A stretch of DNA of 64,000 nucleotides from Pseudomonas viridiflava (lineage in GTDB: Bacteria; Pseudomonadota; Gammaproteobacteria; Pseudomonadales; Pseudomonadaceae). The stretch covers positions 310,001 through 374,000 of the forward strand of contig NZ_UTBZ01000001.1 of assembly GCF_900580865.1 (NCBI RefSeq). Direction: 5' to 3'. Positions 11,130 to 20,029 of the stretch are shown here, piece by piece. A program made the position numbers and the translations under genes. The notes beneath the pieces are model-generated. The model had not been told where the DNA came from, did no database searches, and saw only the letters and a program-made list of their open reading frames with translations. The number at the start of each line of letters is the position of its first letter. Position 1 is the stretch's first letter.

Positions 11130-11322
11130 CCCTCACCCTAGCCCTCTCCCAGAGGTAGAGGGGACTGAATGGGGGATATTGGATATGTACGCCGACGTGA
11201 GCCTGCTTTGCTGAATCCATAATCGACTTGATGTTTCAGGTCGATGTCGGACGAAAGACAACTCGGTCGGCCCCCTCTCCCTACGGGCGGTCCGACGTTT
11301 CGGGAGGGCTGGGGTGAGGGGC
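11130..11322. repeat. CCCTCACCC-type inverted repeat pair
   Basis: CCCTCACCCTAGCCCTCTCC near 11130-11149 and its inverted counterpart GGGAGGGCTGGGGTGAGGGG near 11302-11321 frame about 150 bases. This is a second repeat type often seen between Pseudomonas genes. It fills most of the 376-base gap between the CoA-transferase gene and cytochrome c5, where I see no gene. Confidence 0.7.
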
Positions 11323-11337
11323 TCTTGAATCGCAGGC

Positions 11338-11368
11338 AAAAAAAAACCGTCCGAAGACGGTTTTTTTC
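11338..11368 (-). terminator. Rho-independent terminator (bidirectional)
   Basis: An A-run, stem ACCGTC, loop CGAA, stem GACGGT and a T-run. It is placed to end the leftward cytochrome c5 transcript and is symmetric enough to work both ways. Confidence 0.85.
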
Positions 11369-11382
11369 GTCAGAGACGCGGC

Positions 11383-11808
11383 TTATTTAAGGCCGGACAT
11401 CTTCTCGATTGCGCCTTTCAGGTCAGCATCGGTGCAGTCAGCGCAGGTGCCTTTAGGCGGCATGGCGTTGATGCCGGTGATGGCCTTGGCCAGGATACCG
11501 TCGAGGCCACCCTGGTGATCGGCGCGTTCCTTCCAGGCGGCGGTATCACCAATTTTCGGCGCGCCTAAAAGGCCGGAGCCATGGCAAGCGTTGCAATGTT
11601 TGGCAATGATTGAGTCTGGAGTCTTCGCATCACCGCCGCCGGCAGTCGCAGCCACTTCCATCCCTTTGCATTCCTGCCCTTGTACACACACCTGGCCGAC
11701 CGGCTCGAGGCGTTTGGCAATGTCGTCATTCGTCGCAGCTTGAGCGCTGACAGCCCAGAGGGCCAGTACGGTTGCTGGTGCAGCCAGCATTTTCATAATT
11801 AGGTTCAC
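11383..11808 (-). CDS. Cytochrome c5
   Basis: Periplasmic monohaem c-type cytochrome of 141 residues. The N-terminal signal peptide (ending near SAQA, about residue 24) is followed by the haem site CNACH (72-76) and a distal Met in MPPKG (M116). A Cys pair C122/C125 (TCADC) is typical of the c5 subgroup. A further pair at C41/C47 may form another disulfide. The start is GTG at 11808 with GAGGG about 8 bases upstream; an in-frame ATG at 11796 would still leave a signal peptide. It is expected to shuttle electrons between the membrane chain and oxidases or reductases. It corresponds in position to what I recall as cycB near dadX. Confidence 0.9.
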   Translation of the reverse strand: MNLIMKMLAAPATVLALWAVSAQAATNDDIAKRLEPVGQVCVQGQECKGMEVAATAGGGDAKTPDSIIAKHCNACHGSGLLGAPKIGDTAAWKERADHQGGLDGILAKAITGINAMPPKGTCADCTDADLKGAIEKMSGLK

Positions 11809-11977
11809 GCGTTCACCCTCAATGGTGGCTATTCACGCCTGCGGCCACGGTTCGCAGGCGGGCGGAAGTATAGCGGGTAGCCCGTCACACTGAAACAACC
11901 CCATAGTCGAAGGGGTTATACCGCACGGTAGAAAAACTGTCCGGATGCCTTTGCCATCATGGCTTGGCACCTCTTTG

Positions 11978-12526
11978 TTAAAAATTCGCCGGCGTGGCTG
12001 CGCTGATTAGTCGCGCAGGCGCGTCGAACGGATTACGGAAACGATGCGGCTTGGTACTTTCAAAGTAGTAGCTGTCGCCGGCTTCGAGAATAAAAGTTTC
12101 CAGACCCACCACCAGTTCCAGACGACCTTCCACCAGAATCCCGGTTTCTTCGCCTTCATGGGTGAGCATTTCTTCACCGGTGTCGGCGCCTGGCGGGTAG
12201 ATTTCATTGAGAAACGCAATGGCGCGGCTGGGGTGCGCGCGGCCGACCAGTTTCATGGTCACGGCGCCGTCGGAAATGTCGATCAGCTCGTTGGCCTTGT
12301 AGACGATCTGGGTCGGGACTTCCTGCAGGATTTCTTCGGAAAAGAACTCGACCATGGACATGGGAATGCCGCCAAGCACCTTCCTCAGCGAACTGATCGA
12401 AGGGCTGACGCTGTTCTTTTCGATCATCGAAATGGTGCTGTTGGTGACGCCCGCGCGTTTGGCGAGTTCACGCTGGGAAAGCCCTTTGAGCTTGCGGATC
12501 GATTGCAGTCGTTCACCGACGTCCAA
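11978..12526 (-). CDS. pauR: XRE-cupin transcriptional regulator, PauR-like
   Basis: A 182-residue DNA-binding regulator: N-terminal XRE helix-turn-helix (about 5-60, with LSQRELAKRAGVTNSTISMI) and C-terminal cupin (about 105-180), which usually senses a small ligand. This architecture and its position next to dadX match PauR, the polyamine-catabolism repressor (PuuR family) of P. aeruginosa; I infer orthology from synteny. The PauB-like oxidase and KauB-like dehydrogenase in this window are plausible targets. It lies 88 bases downstream of dadX on the same strand, probably with its own promoter in the AT-richer gap at 12527-12614. Confidence 0.85.
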   Translation of the reverse strand: MDVGERLQSIRKLKGLSQRELAKRAGVTNSTISMIEKNSVSPSISSLRKVLGGIPMSMVEFFSEEILQEVPTQIVYKANELIDISDGAVTMKLVGRAHPSRAIAFLNEIYPPGADTGEEMLTHEGEETGILVEGRLELVVGLETFILEAGDSYYFESTKPHRFRNPFDAPARLISAATPANF

Positions 12527-12614
12527 GGCGGGAGCCTCCTGATGTTGTAAGAATATTGAGCGTTATCATGGCGACAGCGTTCAGTATTTACAACACTTGG
12601 CCCCCGCAGCGGCG

Positions 12615-13688
12615 TCAACCCTCGGAATAGAGCCTTGGCACTCGACGCAGGTTGCAGAAGATCTGGTACGGAATGGTGTCGGCCCACTGCGCCACTTCGC
12701 TGGCGAGGATGTTTTTGCCCCACAGTTCGACGCTCGAACCAAGGCCGGCTTCCGGCACGTCGGTGAGATCAATGCAAAGCATGTCCATCGACACGCGACC
12801 GAGAATGCGACTGCGTTTACCCGCCACCAACACTGGCGTGCCCGTCGGCGCCTGACGCGGATAGCCATCGGCGTAACCCATGGCGACCACGCCGATGCGC
12901 ATCGGCTTGTCGGTGATAAATTTTGCGCCGTAACCGATCGGTTCGCCGGCCGGCAGTTCACGCACGCAGATGACTTTCGATTCCAGGGTCATCACCGGTT
13001 GCAGGCGATCGGCGACGGCGTTGGCTTCTTCGAACGGCGTGGCGCCGTAGAGCATGATGCCCGGACGCACCCAGTCGCTTTGAATCTGCGGCCAACCGAG
13101 CACCGCGGGCGAGTTGCGCAGGCTGACTTCAGCGGCCAAACCCTGACGCGCCGCTTCAAACACCGCGACCTGCTCGGTGCTGCTCTGCGCGTGCAACTCA
13201 TCGGCGCGGGCGAAATGGCTCATCAGGACGATTTTCGCCACTTTGCCGCTGGCCAGCAGACGCTGGTAAGCCGCCGGATAATCCTTTGGATGCAAACCGA
13301 CGCGGTGCATGCCGGAATCGAGCTTCAGCCACACGGTGATCGGCTTGCTCAGTACTGCTTTCTCGATCGCTTCGAGCTGCCACAGCGAATGCACTACGGT
13401 CCAGAAATCATGCTCGACGATCAGCGCCAGCTCATCGGCCTCGAAAATCCCTTCTAGCAACAACACCGGCGCACGAATGCCGGCGGCGCGCAGTTCCAGT
13501 GCTTCCTCGATGCAGGCGACAGCGAAGCCATCGGCCTCGGCTTCCAGCGCCTGCGCGCAACGCACCGCGCCATGGCCATAGGCGTCCGCCTTGATCACCG
13601 CAAGCGCCTTGGCGCCGGTGACTTCGCGGGCAATTCGGTAGTTGTGGCGCAGGGCTTCTAGGTCGATCAGGGCACGGGCAGGACGCAT
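12615..13688 (-). CDS. dadX: Catabolic alanine racemase DadX
   Basis: PLP-dependent racemase interconverting L- and D-alanine, feeding DadA. It is 357 residues, the normal length. The PLP lysine is K33 in [13 protein letters not shown], and the second catalytic base is the Tyr of PIGYGAKF (near residue 250). It is the third gene of the leftward dadA-ridA-dadX cluster, 94 bases beyond the RidA gene. The dad context argues for the catabolic DadX rather than the biosynthetic Alr. Confidence 0.94.
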   Translation of the reverse strand: MRPARALIDLEALRHNYRIAREVTGAKALAVIKADAYGHGAVRCAQALEAEADGFAVACIEEALELRAAGIRAPVLLLEGIFEADELALIVEHDFWTVVHSLWQLEAIEKAVLSKPITVWLKLDSGMHRVGLHPKDYPAAYQRLLASGKVAKIVLMSHFARADELHAQSSTEQVAVFEAARQGLAAEVSLRNSPAVLGWPQIQSDWVRPGIMLYGATPFEEANAVADRLQPVMTLESKVICVRELPAGEPIGYGAKFITDKPMRIGVVAMGYADGYPRQAPTGTPVLVAGKRSRILGRVSMDMLCIDLTDVPEAGLGSSVELWGKNILASEVAQWADTIPYQIFCNLRRVPRLYSEG

Positions 13689-13782
13689 GGCGGCAGACTT
13701 CTAGGCGGTCATGGGAAGAAAAACCGGCGCCGACTGACGACGTGAACCGCCAACAGCACCGGGAGAGGGATCTTTACAACGG

Positions 13783-14136
13783 TTACGGCAGCGCGGCGAC
13801 GATAGAGATTTCTACCAGAATGCTCGGCTTGGCCATCTTCGCTTCGACGGTGGCACGGGCCGGGGCGGCGCCTTTGGGTAACCACTGGTCCCAAACCGAG
13901 TTCATCCCGGCAAAGTGTGCTTCGATGTCGTTCAGGTAGATCGTTGCCGACAACAGATGCTGTTTGTCAGTGCCGGCCAGATCAAGCAAACGCTCGATAT
14001 TGGCCAGTACGTCGCGGGTCTGCTGTTCAATTCCGCCGTCAAAGTCGTCGCCGACCTGCCCGGCCAGATACACGGTGCCATTGTGGCTGACGATCTGACT
14101 CATGCGCTCATTGGTGAGCTGGCGCTGGATTGCCAT
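13783..14136 (-). CDS. RidA family enamine/imine deaminase of the dad operon
   Basis: Cytosolic 117-residue trimer-forming deaminase that hydrolyses reactive enamine/imine products of amino-acid oxidation. It has the family core with an LAGQVGDD segment, the catalytic Arg in PARATVEA and the late Glu in ILVEISIV. Its start overlaps the 3' end of dadA by 29 bases, implying translational coupling and a role in clearing the imine made by DadA. It differs clearly from the second RidA at 45545, which has the canonical RidA sequence. Confidence 0.9.
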   Translation of the reverse strand: MAIQRQLTNERMSQIVSHNGTVYLAGQVGDDFDGGIEQQTRDVLANIERLLDLAGTDKQHLLSATIYLNDIEAHFAGMNSVWDQWLPKGAAPARATVEAKMAKPSILVEISIVAALP

Positions 14137-15412
14137 GTTTTGCGGACTCCTGAATTTTGTTGCCGTAACGGGAAATATCGAGGCCTTCGGCGCTGATCTG
14201 TGGCTTTTTCTTCGCCATCAGGTCGGCCAGCAAACGACCGGAACCGCACGCCATGGTCCAACCGAGCGTGCCGTGACCGGTGTTGAGGAACAGGTTCTTG
14301 AACGGCGTTGCGCCAACGATCGGCGTACCGTCCGGGGTGGTCGGACGCAGACCGGTCCAGAAACTCGCCTCGGCCAGATTACCGCCCTGAGGATAAAGGT
14401 CGTTGACGATCATCTCCAGGGTTTCGCGGCGGCGCGGGTTCAGCGACAGGTCAAAACCGGCGATCTCGGCCATGCCGCCAACGCGGATGCGGTTGTCGAA
14501 ACGGGTGATCGCGACCTTGTAGGTCTCGTCGAGAATGGTCGAGGTCGGGGCCATTGCCGGGTTGGTGATCGGCACGGTCAGCGAGTAACCCTTGAGCGGA
14601 TACACCGGGGCCTTGATGCCCAGCGGTTTGAGCAGTTGCGGCGAGTAGCTGCCGAGCGCCAGTACGTAGCGGTCAGCGGTTTCCAGCTTGCCGTCGATCC
14701 ACACACCGTTGATGCGATCACCGGCGTAGTCGAGTTTCTGGATGTCCTGGCCGAAGCGGAATTCGACACCGAGCTTCACCGCCATTTCGGCGAGACGCGT
14801 GGTGAAGATCTGGCAGTCGCCGGTCTGGTCATTCGGCAGGCGCAGGGCACCGGCGAGAATGTCAGTGACACCTGCCAGCGCTGGCTCAACGCGGGCAATG
14901 CCGGCGCGGTCGAGGACTTCAAACGGCACGCCGGACTCTTTCAGCACAGCGATGTCTTTGGCGGCGTTATCCAGTTGTGCCTGGGTGCGGAACAGCTGAG
15001 TCGTGCCGAGGCTGCGGCCTTCGTAGGCGATGCCGGTTTCGGCGCGCAATTCATCGAGGCAGTCGCGGCTGTACTCGGACAGTCGCACCATGCGCTCCTT
15101 GTTCACCGCGTAACGGCTGGCGGTGCAGTTGCGCAGCATCTGCGCCATCCACAGGTACTGGTCGATGTCGGCGGTGGCCTTGATCGCGAGAGGGGCGTGG
15201 CGTTGCAGCAGCCACTTGATCGCCTTGAGCGGCACGCCCGGCGCGGCCCACGGCGAGGCGTAGCCCGGCGAGACCTGGCCGGCGTTGGCGAAACTGGTCT
15301 CCATGGCCGCAGCGGGCTGTCGGTCGACCACCACCACTTCAAACCCGGCACGGGCCAGATAGTAAGCACTGGCGGTACCGATGACGCCGCTACCCAAGAC
15401 CATTACGCGCAT
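14108..15412 (-). CDS. dadA: D-amino acid dehydrogenase small subunit DadA
   Basis: FAD flavoprotein oxidising D-alanine and other D-amino acids to 2-oxo acids and ammonia, passing electrons to the respiratory chain at the inner membrane. It is 434 residues, with the dinucleotide fold [19 protein letters not shown] at the very start and the DAO-family C-terminal motif [14 protein letters not shown]. The open frame begins at 15427, but the ATG at 15412 (MRVMVLG) gives the family N-terminus. It is the first gene of the leftward dadA-ridA-dadX unit, divergent from dadR. Confidence 0.96.
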   Translation of the reverse strand: MRVMVLGSGVIGTASAYYLARAGFEVVVVDRQPAAAMETSFANAGQVSPGYASPWAAPGVPLKAIKWLLQRHAPLAIKATADIDQYLWMAQMLRNCTASRYAVNKERMVRLSEYSRDCLDELRAETGIAYEGRSLGTTQLFRTQAQLDNAAKDIAVLKESGVPFEVLDRAGIARVEPALAGVTDILAGALRLPNDQTGDCQIFTTRLAEMAVKLGVEFRFGQDIQKLDYAGDRINGVWIDGKLETADRYVLALGSYSPQLLKPLGIKAPVYPLKGYSLTVPITNPAMAPTSTILDETYKVAITRFDNRIRVGGMAEIAGFDLSLNPRRRETLEMIVNDLYPQGGNLAEASFWTGLRPTTPDGTPIVGATPFKNLFLNTGHGTLGWTMACGSGRLLADLMAKKKPQISAEGLDISRYGNKIQESAKHGNPAPAHQ

Positions 15413-15568
15413 TTTTGTATCCCTCATCGCGGCAGGGCCGCGTACGTCTGTTGTTAGAGCAATGATGCGCGCAGTGTAAAAAAGAAATGCCAGTGCTTTT
15501 CACTATATAAGCGCCTATATTTGGCGACAATTCTCGGCAAAAACCCTTTTCACGGAGGCGCATCCCCT
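15413..15568. promoter_or_regulatory. dadA/dadR divergent promoter region
   Basis: These 156 bases between the dadA and dadR starts include an AT-rich core (CACTATATAAGCGCCTATAT near 15501-15520). DadR/Lrp proteins bind such regions to switch on dadA with alanine; the sites here are inferred from position, not from a clear consensus. Confidence 0.5.
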
Positions 15569-16057
15569 ATGCGTACCAACACTCAGACCAAACGTGAGCT
15601 GGACAAGATCGACCGCAACATCTTGCGGATCCTGCAGGCGGATGGGCGGATTTCCTTTACCGAACTGGGCGAAAAGGTCGGTCTCTCCACCACGCCGTGC
15701 ACCGAGCGCGTGCGGCGTCTGGAGCGCGAAGGAATCATCATGGGCTACAACGCCCGGCTGAATCCGCAGCATTTGAAGGGTAGCTTGCTGGTGTTCGTCG
15801 AGATCAGCCTCGACTACAAATCCGGCGACACGTTCGAGGAGTTCCGCCGCGCGGTGCTGAAATTGCCGCACGTGCTGGAGTGTCATCTGGTGTCAGGGGA
15901 CTTCGACTACCTGGTGAAGGCGCGGATTTCCGAGATGGCCTCGTACCGCAAGCTGCTGGGCGACATTCTGCTGAAGCTGCCGCATGTGCGGGAGTCGAAG
16001 AGTTATATCGTCATGGAAGAGGTTAAAGAGAGCCTGAGCTTACCTATTCCGGATTGA
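15569..16057 (+). CDS. dadR: Lrp family regulator DadR of alanine catabolism
   Basis: A 162-residue Lrp/AsnC regulator. The N-terminal helix-turn-helix (about 10-60, RISFTELGEKVGLSTTPC) is followed by a RAM ligand-binding domain. Being divergent from dadA, it fits DadR, the alanine-responsive activator of dadAX. The ATG at 15569 has GGAGG 10 bases upstream and yields the standard Lrp length; the frame runs back to 15521 without a ribosome site. A REP pair follows. Confidence 0.93.
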   Translation: MRTNTQTKRELDKIDRNILRILQADGRISFTELGEKVGLSTTPCTERVRRLEREGIIMGYNARLNPQHLKGSLLVFVEISLDYKSGDTFEEFRRAVLKLPHVLECHLVSGDFDYLVKARISEMASYRKLLGDILLKLPHVRESKSYIVMEEVKESLSLPIPD

Positions 16058-16076
16058 AGATCGGTGGCGCTCCATT

Positions 16077-16140
16077 CGCGAGCAGGCTCGCTCCCACAGG
16101 GGAATGCATTTCAAATGTGGGAGCGAGCCTGCTCGCGAAG
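16077..16140. repeat. REP element pair (family 1, close inverted)
   Basis: CGCGAGCAGGCTCGCTCCCA at 16077-16096 is followed after about 20 bases by the inverted copy ending GAGCCTGCTCGCG. This is the tightest pair in the window. Confidence 0.85.
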
Positions 16141-16167
16141 GCCGCAACTCGGTCTCGAGTGAACGCG

Positions 16168-16521
16168 TTAAACCAACACCTGCCGATTCGCCGCCATGTA
16201 CTCGAAAATCTGCTTCTCCACGCGCGGATGAATCAGCTCCACCGGCCGCCGCTCATTCGGGCAAGGCAAGGTTTCGGTCGTACCGAACAACCGGCAAATC
16301 AGCGGTCGCTCTTCATACACCGTGCAGCCATTCGGCCCCAGGTGCACACAGTTCAACTCTTCCATGGCCGCATCCTGCTCGGCGCGGGTCTTGCGCGGCA
16401 GGCGGGCCATTTCCTCGGGCGAGGTGGTCACCGGCCCACAGCAATCGTGGCAGCCGGGCACGCACTCGAACGAGGGGATCTGCTGGCGCAAGGTACGGAT
16501 TTTCTGGCTGTTGCAGCTCAT
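16168..16521 (-). CDS. YkgJ family cysteine cluster protein
   Basis: A 117-residue protein with the YkgJ/zinc- or iron-chelating Cys pattern: FECVPGCHDCCGP (about 19-31), then NCVHLGPNGCTVYEERPLIC, a cluster that probably binds a metal. The frame is open to 16671, but the ATG at 16521 gives the conserved start MSCNSQKIRTLRQQIPSFEC and avoids overlap with the divergent oxidase gene. Function is unknown; the family is linked to metal binding only. Confidence 0.85.
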   Translation of the reverse strand: MSCNSQKIRTLRQQIPSFECVPGCHDCCGPVTTSPEEMARLPRKTRAEQDAAMEELNCVHLGPNGCTVYEERPLICRLFGTTETLPCPNERRPVELIHPRVEKQIFEYMAANRQVLV

Positions 16522-16669
16522 TGCAGCGGTGACCGAGGTGAAATAGACGGCAATTGTGCCGCAAAAGCCGTGATCCAGACACCGCAGGCCGACCAGTGTT
16601 GCCCGCGTTCGGGCGTGCGGCTTATGCTCCGTCAAATTTTCTCGACACCTTAGCCGTTGGATGACGCCC

Positions 16670-17980
16670 ATGACCGCCCGCGCCCATACCTCCGCGAGCC
16701 AACCCCACGTTGCCTCTTATTACGCCGCCAGCAGCCTGCCGCAGCCCGATCACCCGGTATTGCAAGGTGAAGTGATTGCCGACGTCTGCGTGGTCGGCGG
16801 TGGCTTTTCCGGGTTGAACACGGCGTTGGAACTGACTGAACGCGGCCTCAGCGTAGTGCTGCTGGAAGCGCACAAGATCGGCTGGGGCGCCAGTGGTCGC
16901 AACGGTGGGCAATTGATTCGCGGCGTCGGTCACGGTCTTGATCAGTTCGCCAACGTCATCGGCGCCGACGGCGTGCGCGAGATGAAACTCATGGGTCTGG
17001 AGGCAGTGGAAATCGTTCGCCAGCGGGTCGAACGCTTTCAGATTGCCTGCGATCTGACCTGGGGCTACTGCGACCTCGCCAACAAGCCTTCCGACCTCGA
17101 AGGCTTTGCCGAAGACGCCGAAGAACTGCGCAGCCTCGGTTATCGCTACGAAACCCGCTTGCTGCAAGCCCACGAAATGCACACGGTGGTCGGCTCCAGG
17201 CGCTATGTCGGTGGTTTGATCGACATGGGCTCCGGGCATTTGCATCCGCTCAACCTGGCGTTAGGCGAGGCGGCAGCGGCGCAGCAGTTGGGCGTGAAGC
17301 TGTTCGAACATTCGGCAGTGACCCGTATCGATTACGGCCCTGAAGTGAAAGTCCACACAGCTCAGGGTTCGGTGCGCGCCAAAACATTGGTGCTCGGTTG
17401 CAACGCCTATCTCAATGATTTGAATTCACAGCTCAGCGGTAAGGTTCTGCCCGCCGGCAGCTACATCATCGCCACCGAACCGTTGAGCGAAGAGCAGGCG
17501 CACAACCTGCTACCGCAGAACATGGCGGTGTGCGACCAACGTGTGGCGCTGGATTACTACCGACTCTCGGCGGATCGGCGCTTGTTGTTTGGCGGTGCCT
17601 GCCATTATTCGGGGCGTGATCCAAAAGACATCGCCGCGTACATGCAGCCGAAGATGCTCGAAGTGTTTCCGCAACTGGCCGGGGTGAAGATCGATTATCA
17701 GTGGGGCGGCATGATCGGCATCGGTGCCAACCGCTTGCCGCAGATCGGCCGACTCGCGGATCAGCCGAATGTGTATTACGCCCAGGCGTACTCCGGGCAC
17801 GGGGTGAATGCCACGCACCTGGCGGGCAAGTTATTGGCCGAAGCGATCAGCGGACAGCACAGCGGTGGCTTTGATCTGTTTGCCAAGGTGCCGCACATCA
17901 CCTTCCCGGGCGGCAAACATTTGCGCTCGCCGTTGTTGGCGTTGGGGATGTTGTGGCATCGGCTGAAAGAGTTGGTCTGA
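16670..17980 (+). CDS. FAD-dependent oxidoreductase, PauB/PuuB-like (gamma-glutamylputrescine oxidase type)
   Basis: Cytoplasmic DAO-family flavoenzyme of 436 residues, likely oxidising gamma-glutamylated or free polyamines to aldehydes. The FAD Rossmann motif is VCVVGGGFSGLNTALEL near residue 40, followed by WGASGRNGGQ, typical of PuuB/OrdL enzymes, and a C-terminal GIGANRLPQIGRL motif. The ATG at 16670 has a GGA 9 bases upstream; an in-frame ATG at 16661 is the alternative. Position next to dadR matches what I recall as pauB4. The KauB-like dehydrogenase at 23025 could use its aldehyde product. Confidence 0.87.
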   Translation: MTARAHTSASQPHVASYYAASSLPQPDHPVLQGEVIADVCVVGGGFSGLNTALELTERGLSVVLLEAHKIGWGASGRNGGQLIRGVGHGLDQFANVIGADGVREMKLMGLEAVEIVRQRVERFQIACDLTWGYCDLANKPSDLEGFAEDAEELRSLGYRYETRLLQAHEMHTVVGSRRYVGGLIDMGSGHLHPLNLALGEAAAAQQLGVKLFEHSAVTRIDYGPEVKVHTAQGSVRAKTLVLGCNAYLNDLNSQLSGKVLPAGSYIIATEPLSEEQAHNLLPQNMAVCDQRVALDYYRLSADRRLLFGGACHYSGRDPKDIAAYMQPKMLEVFPQLAGVKIDYQWGGMIGIGANRLPQIGRLADQPNVYYAQAYSGHGVNATHLAGKLLAEAISGQHSGGFDLFAKVPHITFPGGKHLRSPLLALGMLWHRLKELV

Positions 17981-18009
17981 TGGTTTTGCGGCGCTCATGA
18001 GGCCGTTTT

Positions 18010-18099
18010 CGCGAGCAGGCTCGCTCCCACAGGGGATCTGCGGTGGATGGGAATCTTGTATCCACTGGAGATCAATGCGGGAGCGATCCTGCTCGCGAA
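18010..18099. repeat. REP element pair (family 1, inverted, one copy diverged)
   Basis: CGCGAGCAGGCTCGCTCCCA at 18010-18029 and a diverged inverted copy GCGGGAGCGATCCTGCTCGC at 18077-18096. Confidence 0.8.
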
Positions 18100-18123
18100 T
18101 GGATCGAAAAAACAATACAGATC

Positions 18124-18369
18124 TCAGATCCGCCAGAACGGCTTCAACCCCTCCTCCTGCGCTTGCTCACGGGTCAGTCCGATGTCCTTGAGCTGATCCG
18201 CCGTCAGCGCCAGCAACGCCCTGCGCGTGTGCAGACGATGCCAGAACAGATCCCAGTGGCTCAGGCCGGACGGTGCATTACGCAGAGTCTCATTGCGCGC
18301 ACGATCCTTCTGCCCTGCCTCCAGTTCCTGACTGTGTAACGTCAGCCGCACATCGCTCAAGCCGTTCAT
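18124..18369 (-). CDS. DUF1127 domain small protein
   Basis: An 81-residue protein with a C-terminal DUF1127 motif: HRLHTRRALLALTADQLKDI followed by GLTREQAQEEGLKPFW. Such small, basic, Trp/Arg-containing proteins are thought to bind RNA or proteins; the longer form here has an extra N-terminal segment. The ribosome site AGGAG favours the ATG at 18369 (8-base spacing) over the one at 18375 (2-base spacing). It is divergent from the MocR regulator gene; the gap probably holds both promoters and the MocR operator. Confidence 0.85.
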   Translation of the reverse strand: MNGLSDVRLTLHSQELEAGQKDRARNETLRNAPSGLSHWDLFWHRLHTRRALLALTADQLKDIGLTREQAQEEGLKPFWRI

Positions 18370-18547
18370 TTTCATTGCTCCTGTTTACTTGGGTAGCCAG
18401 AGATTCCATGATGCGCGGGCGAGCAAAACCATTACAGATTCAAAGCTACTGTATTAACTCCATACAGATTTGCTGCTTTGCTCACTGAATTGTCGATTTT
18501 TGCCGCATCTGTATTGGTTTATCGAATCATCGCACCGAGGCAGCGCC

Positions 18548-19969
18548 ATGACCCTTTATGTAAACCTCGCCGAATTGCTCGGCACACGCATCGAAAACGG
18601 CTTTTATCGTCCCGGCGATCGGTTGCCGTCGGTGCGCGCATTGAGCGTCGAACACGGGGTTAGCCTAAGCACGGTGCAACAGGCTTATCGCATGCTCGAA
18701 GACAGCGGTCTGGCCACGCCGAAACCCAAGTCCGGCTACTTCGTACCGGTCGGGCGCGAACTGCCCGAGCTGCCCGCGGTTGGCCGCCCGGCCCAGCGGC
18801 CGGTGGAGATTTCGCAATGGGATCAAGTGCTGGAGTTGATTCGCGCGGTGCCGCGCAAGGATGTCGTGCAACTGGGTCGCGGCATGCCCGACATCAGCTC
18901 GCCGACCATGAAACCGTTGCTGCGCGGCTTGGCACGAATCAGCCGCCGTCAGGACATGCCCGGCCTGTATTACGACAACATCCACGGCACCCTCGAACTG
19001 CGCGAACAGATCGCTCGACTGATGCTCGACTCCGGCTGCCAGTTGAGCGCCAGCGATCTGGTGATCACCACCGGTTGCCACGAAGCGCTGTCCACCAGCA
19101 TCCACGCGATCTGCGAACCGGGCGACATCGTCGCGGTCGATTCGCCGAGCTTCCACGGCGCCATGCAAACGCTCAAAGGCCTGGGCATGAAAGCCCTGGA
19201 AATCCCCACCGACCCGCTCACCGGGATCAGCCTCGAAGCGCTGGAACTGGCGCTGGAACAATGGCCGATCAAAGTCATCCAGCTCACCCCGAACTGCAAC
19301 AACCCGCTCGGCTACATCATGCCGGAGTCGCGCAAACGCGCCCTGCTCACCCTCGCGCAGCGCTTCGACGTGGCGATCATCGAGGACGATGTGTATGGCG
19401 AACTGGCCTACACCTACCCGCGTCCGCGCACGATCAAATCCTTCGACGAAGACGGCCGCGTATTGCTGTGCAGTTCGTTTTCCAAGACCCTTGCGCCAGG
19501 GCTGCGTATTGGCTGGGTAGCGCCGGGCCGCTACCTCGAGCGCGTGCTGCACATGAAATACATCAGCACCGGATCGACCGCACCGCAGCCACAGATCGCC
19601 ATCGCCGAATTTCTCAAGTCCGGGCATTTCGAACCGCATTTGCGGCGGATGCGCACGCAATACCAGCGCAGTCGCGACCTGATGATCGATTGGGTGACCC
19701 GCTATTTCCCGGCAGGTACCCGCGCCAGCCGGCCGCAAGGCAGCTTCATGTTGTGGGTCGAATTGCCGGAAGGTTTCGACACCCTGAAACTGAATCGTGA
19801 GTTGCACGACCAAGGCGTACAGATTGCCGTCGGCAGCATATTTTCCGCTTCGGGCAAATACCGCAACTGCCTGCGGATGAACTACGCTGCCAAACCGACA
19901 GCGCAGATCGAAGAGGCTGTGCGCAAAGTCGGCGAGACAGCAGTCAGATTGCTGGCCGAAGCCGACTGA
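18548..19969 (+). CDS. MocR-type (GntR/aminotransferase) transcriptional regulator
   Basis: A 473-residue fusion of a GntR winged helix (about 1-75, DRLPSVRALSVEHGVSLSTV) and a fold type I aminotransferase domain (about 90-470). The PLP lysine is in SSFSKTLAPGLRIGW. MocR proteins use PLP adducts of amines or amino acids to control neighbouring genes. The open frame starts at 18470, but the ATG at 18548 (MTLYVNLAEL) fits the family start. It is divergent from the DUF1127 gene and its target is unknown; DUF1127 control is plausible by position. Confidence 0.9.
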   Translation: MTLYVNLAELLGTRIENGFYRPGDRLPSVRALSVEHGVSLSTVQQAYRMLEDSGLATPKPKSGYFVPVGRELPELPAVGRPAQRPVEISQWDQVLELIRAVPRKDVVQLGRGMPDISSPTMKPLLRGLARISRRQDMPGLYYDNIHGTLELREQIARLMLDSGCQLSASDLVITTGCHEALSTSIHAICEPGDIVAVDSPSFHGAMQTLKGLGMKALEIPTDPLTGISLEALELALEQWPIKVIQLTPNCNNPLGYIMPESRKRALLTLAQRFDVAIIEDDVYGELAYTYPRPRTIKSFDEDGRVLLCSSFSKTLAPGLRIGWVAPGRYLERVLHMKYISTGSTAPQPQIAIAEFLKSGHFEPHLRRMRTQYQRSRDLMIDWVTRYFPAGTRASRPQGSFMLWVELPEGFDTLKLNRELHDQGVQIAVGSIFSASGKYRNCLRMNYAAKPTAQIEEAVRKVGETAVRLLAEAD

Positions 19970-20029
19970 CCTTTTTCCAGAGAACCGCGTCCATATGCCG
20001 ACCCTAGCCGCCATTCGGAATGACCCTAC

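Noticed and set aside
14102..15457. 451-residue plus-strand frame across dadA
   Set aside because: Shadow; dadA on the minus strand is unmistakable.
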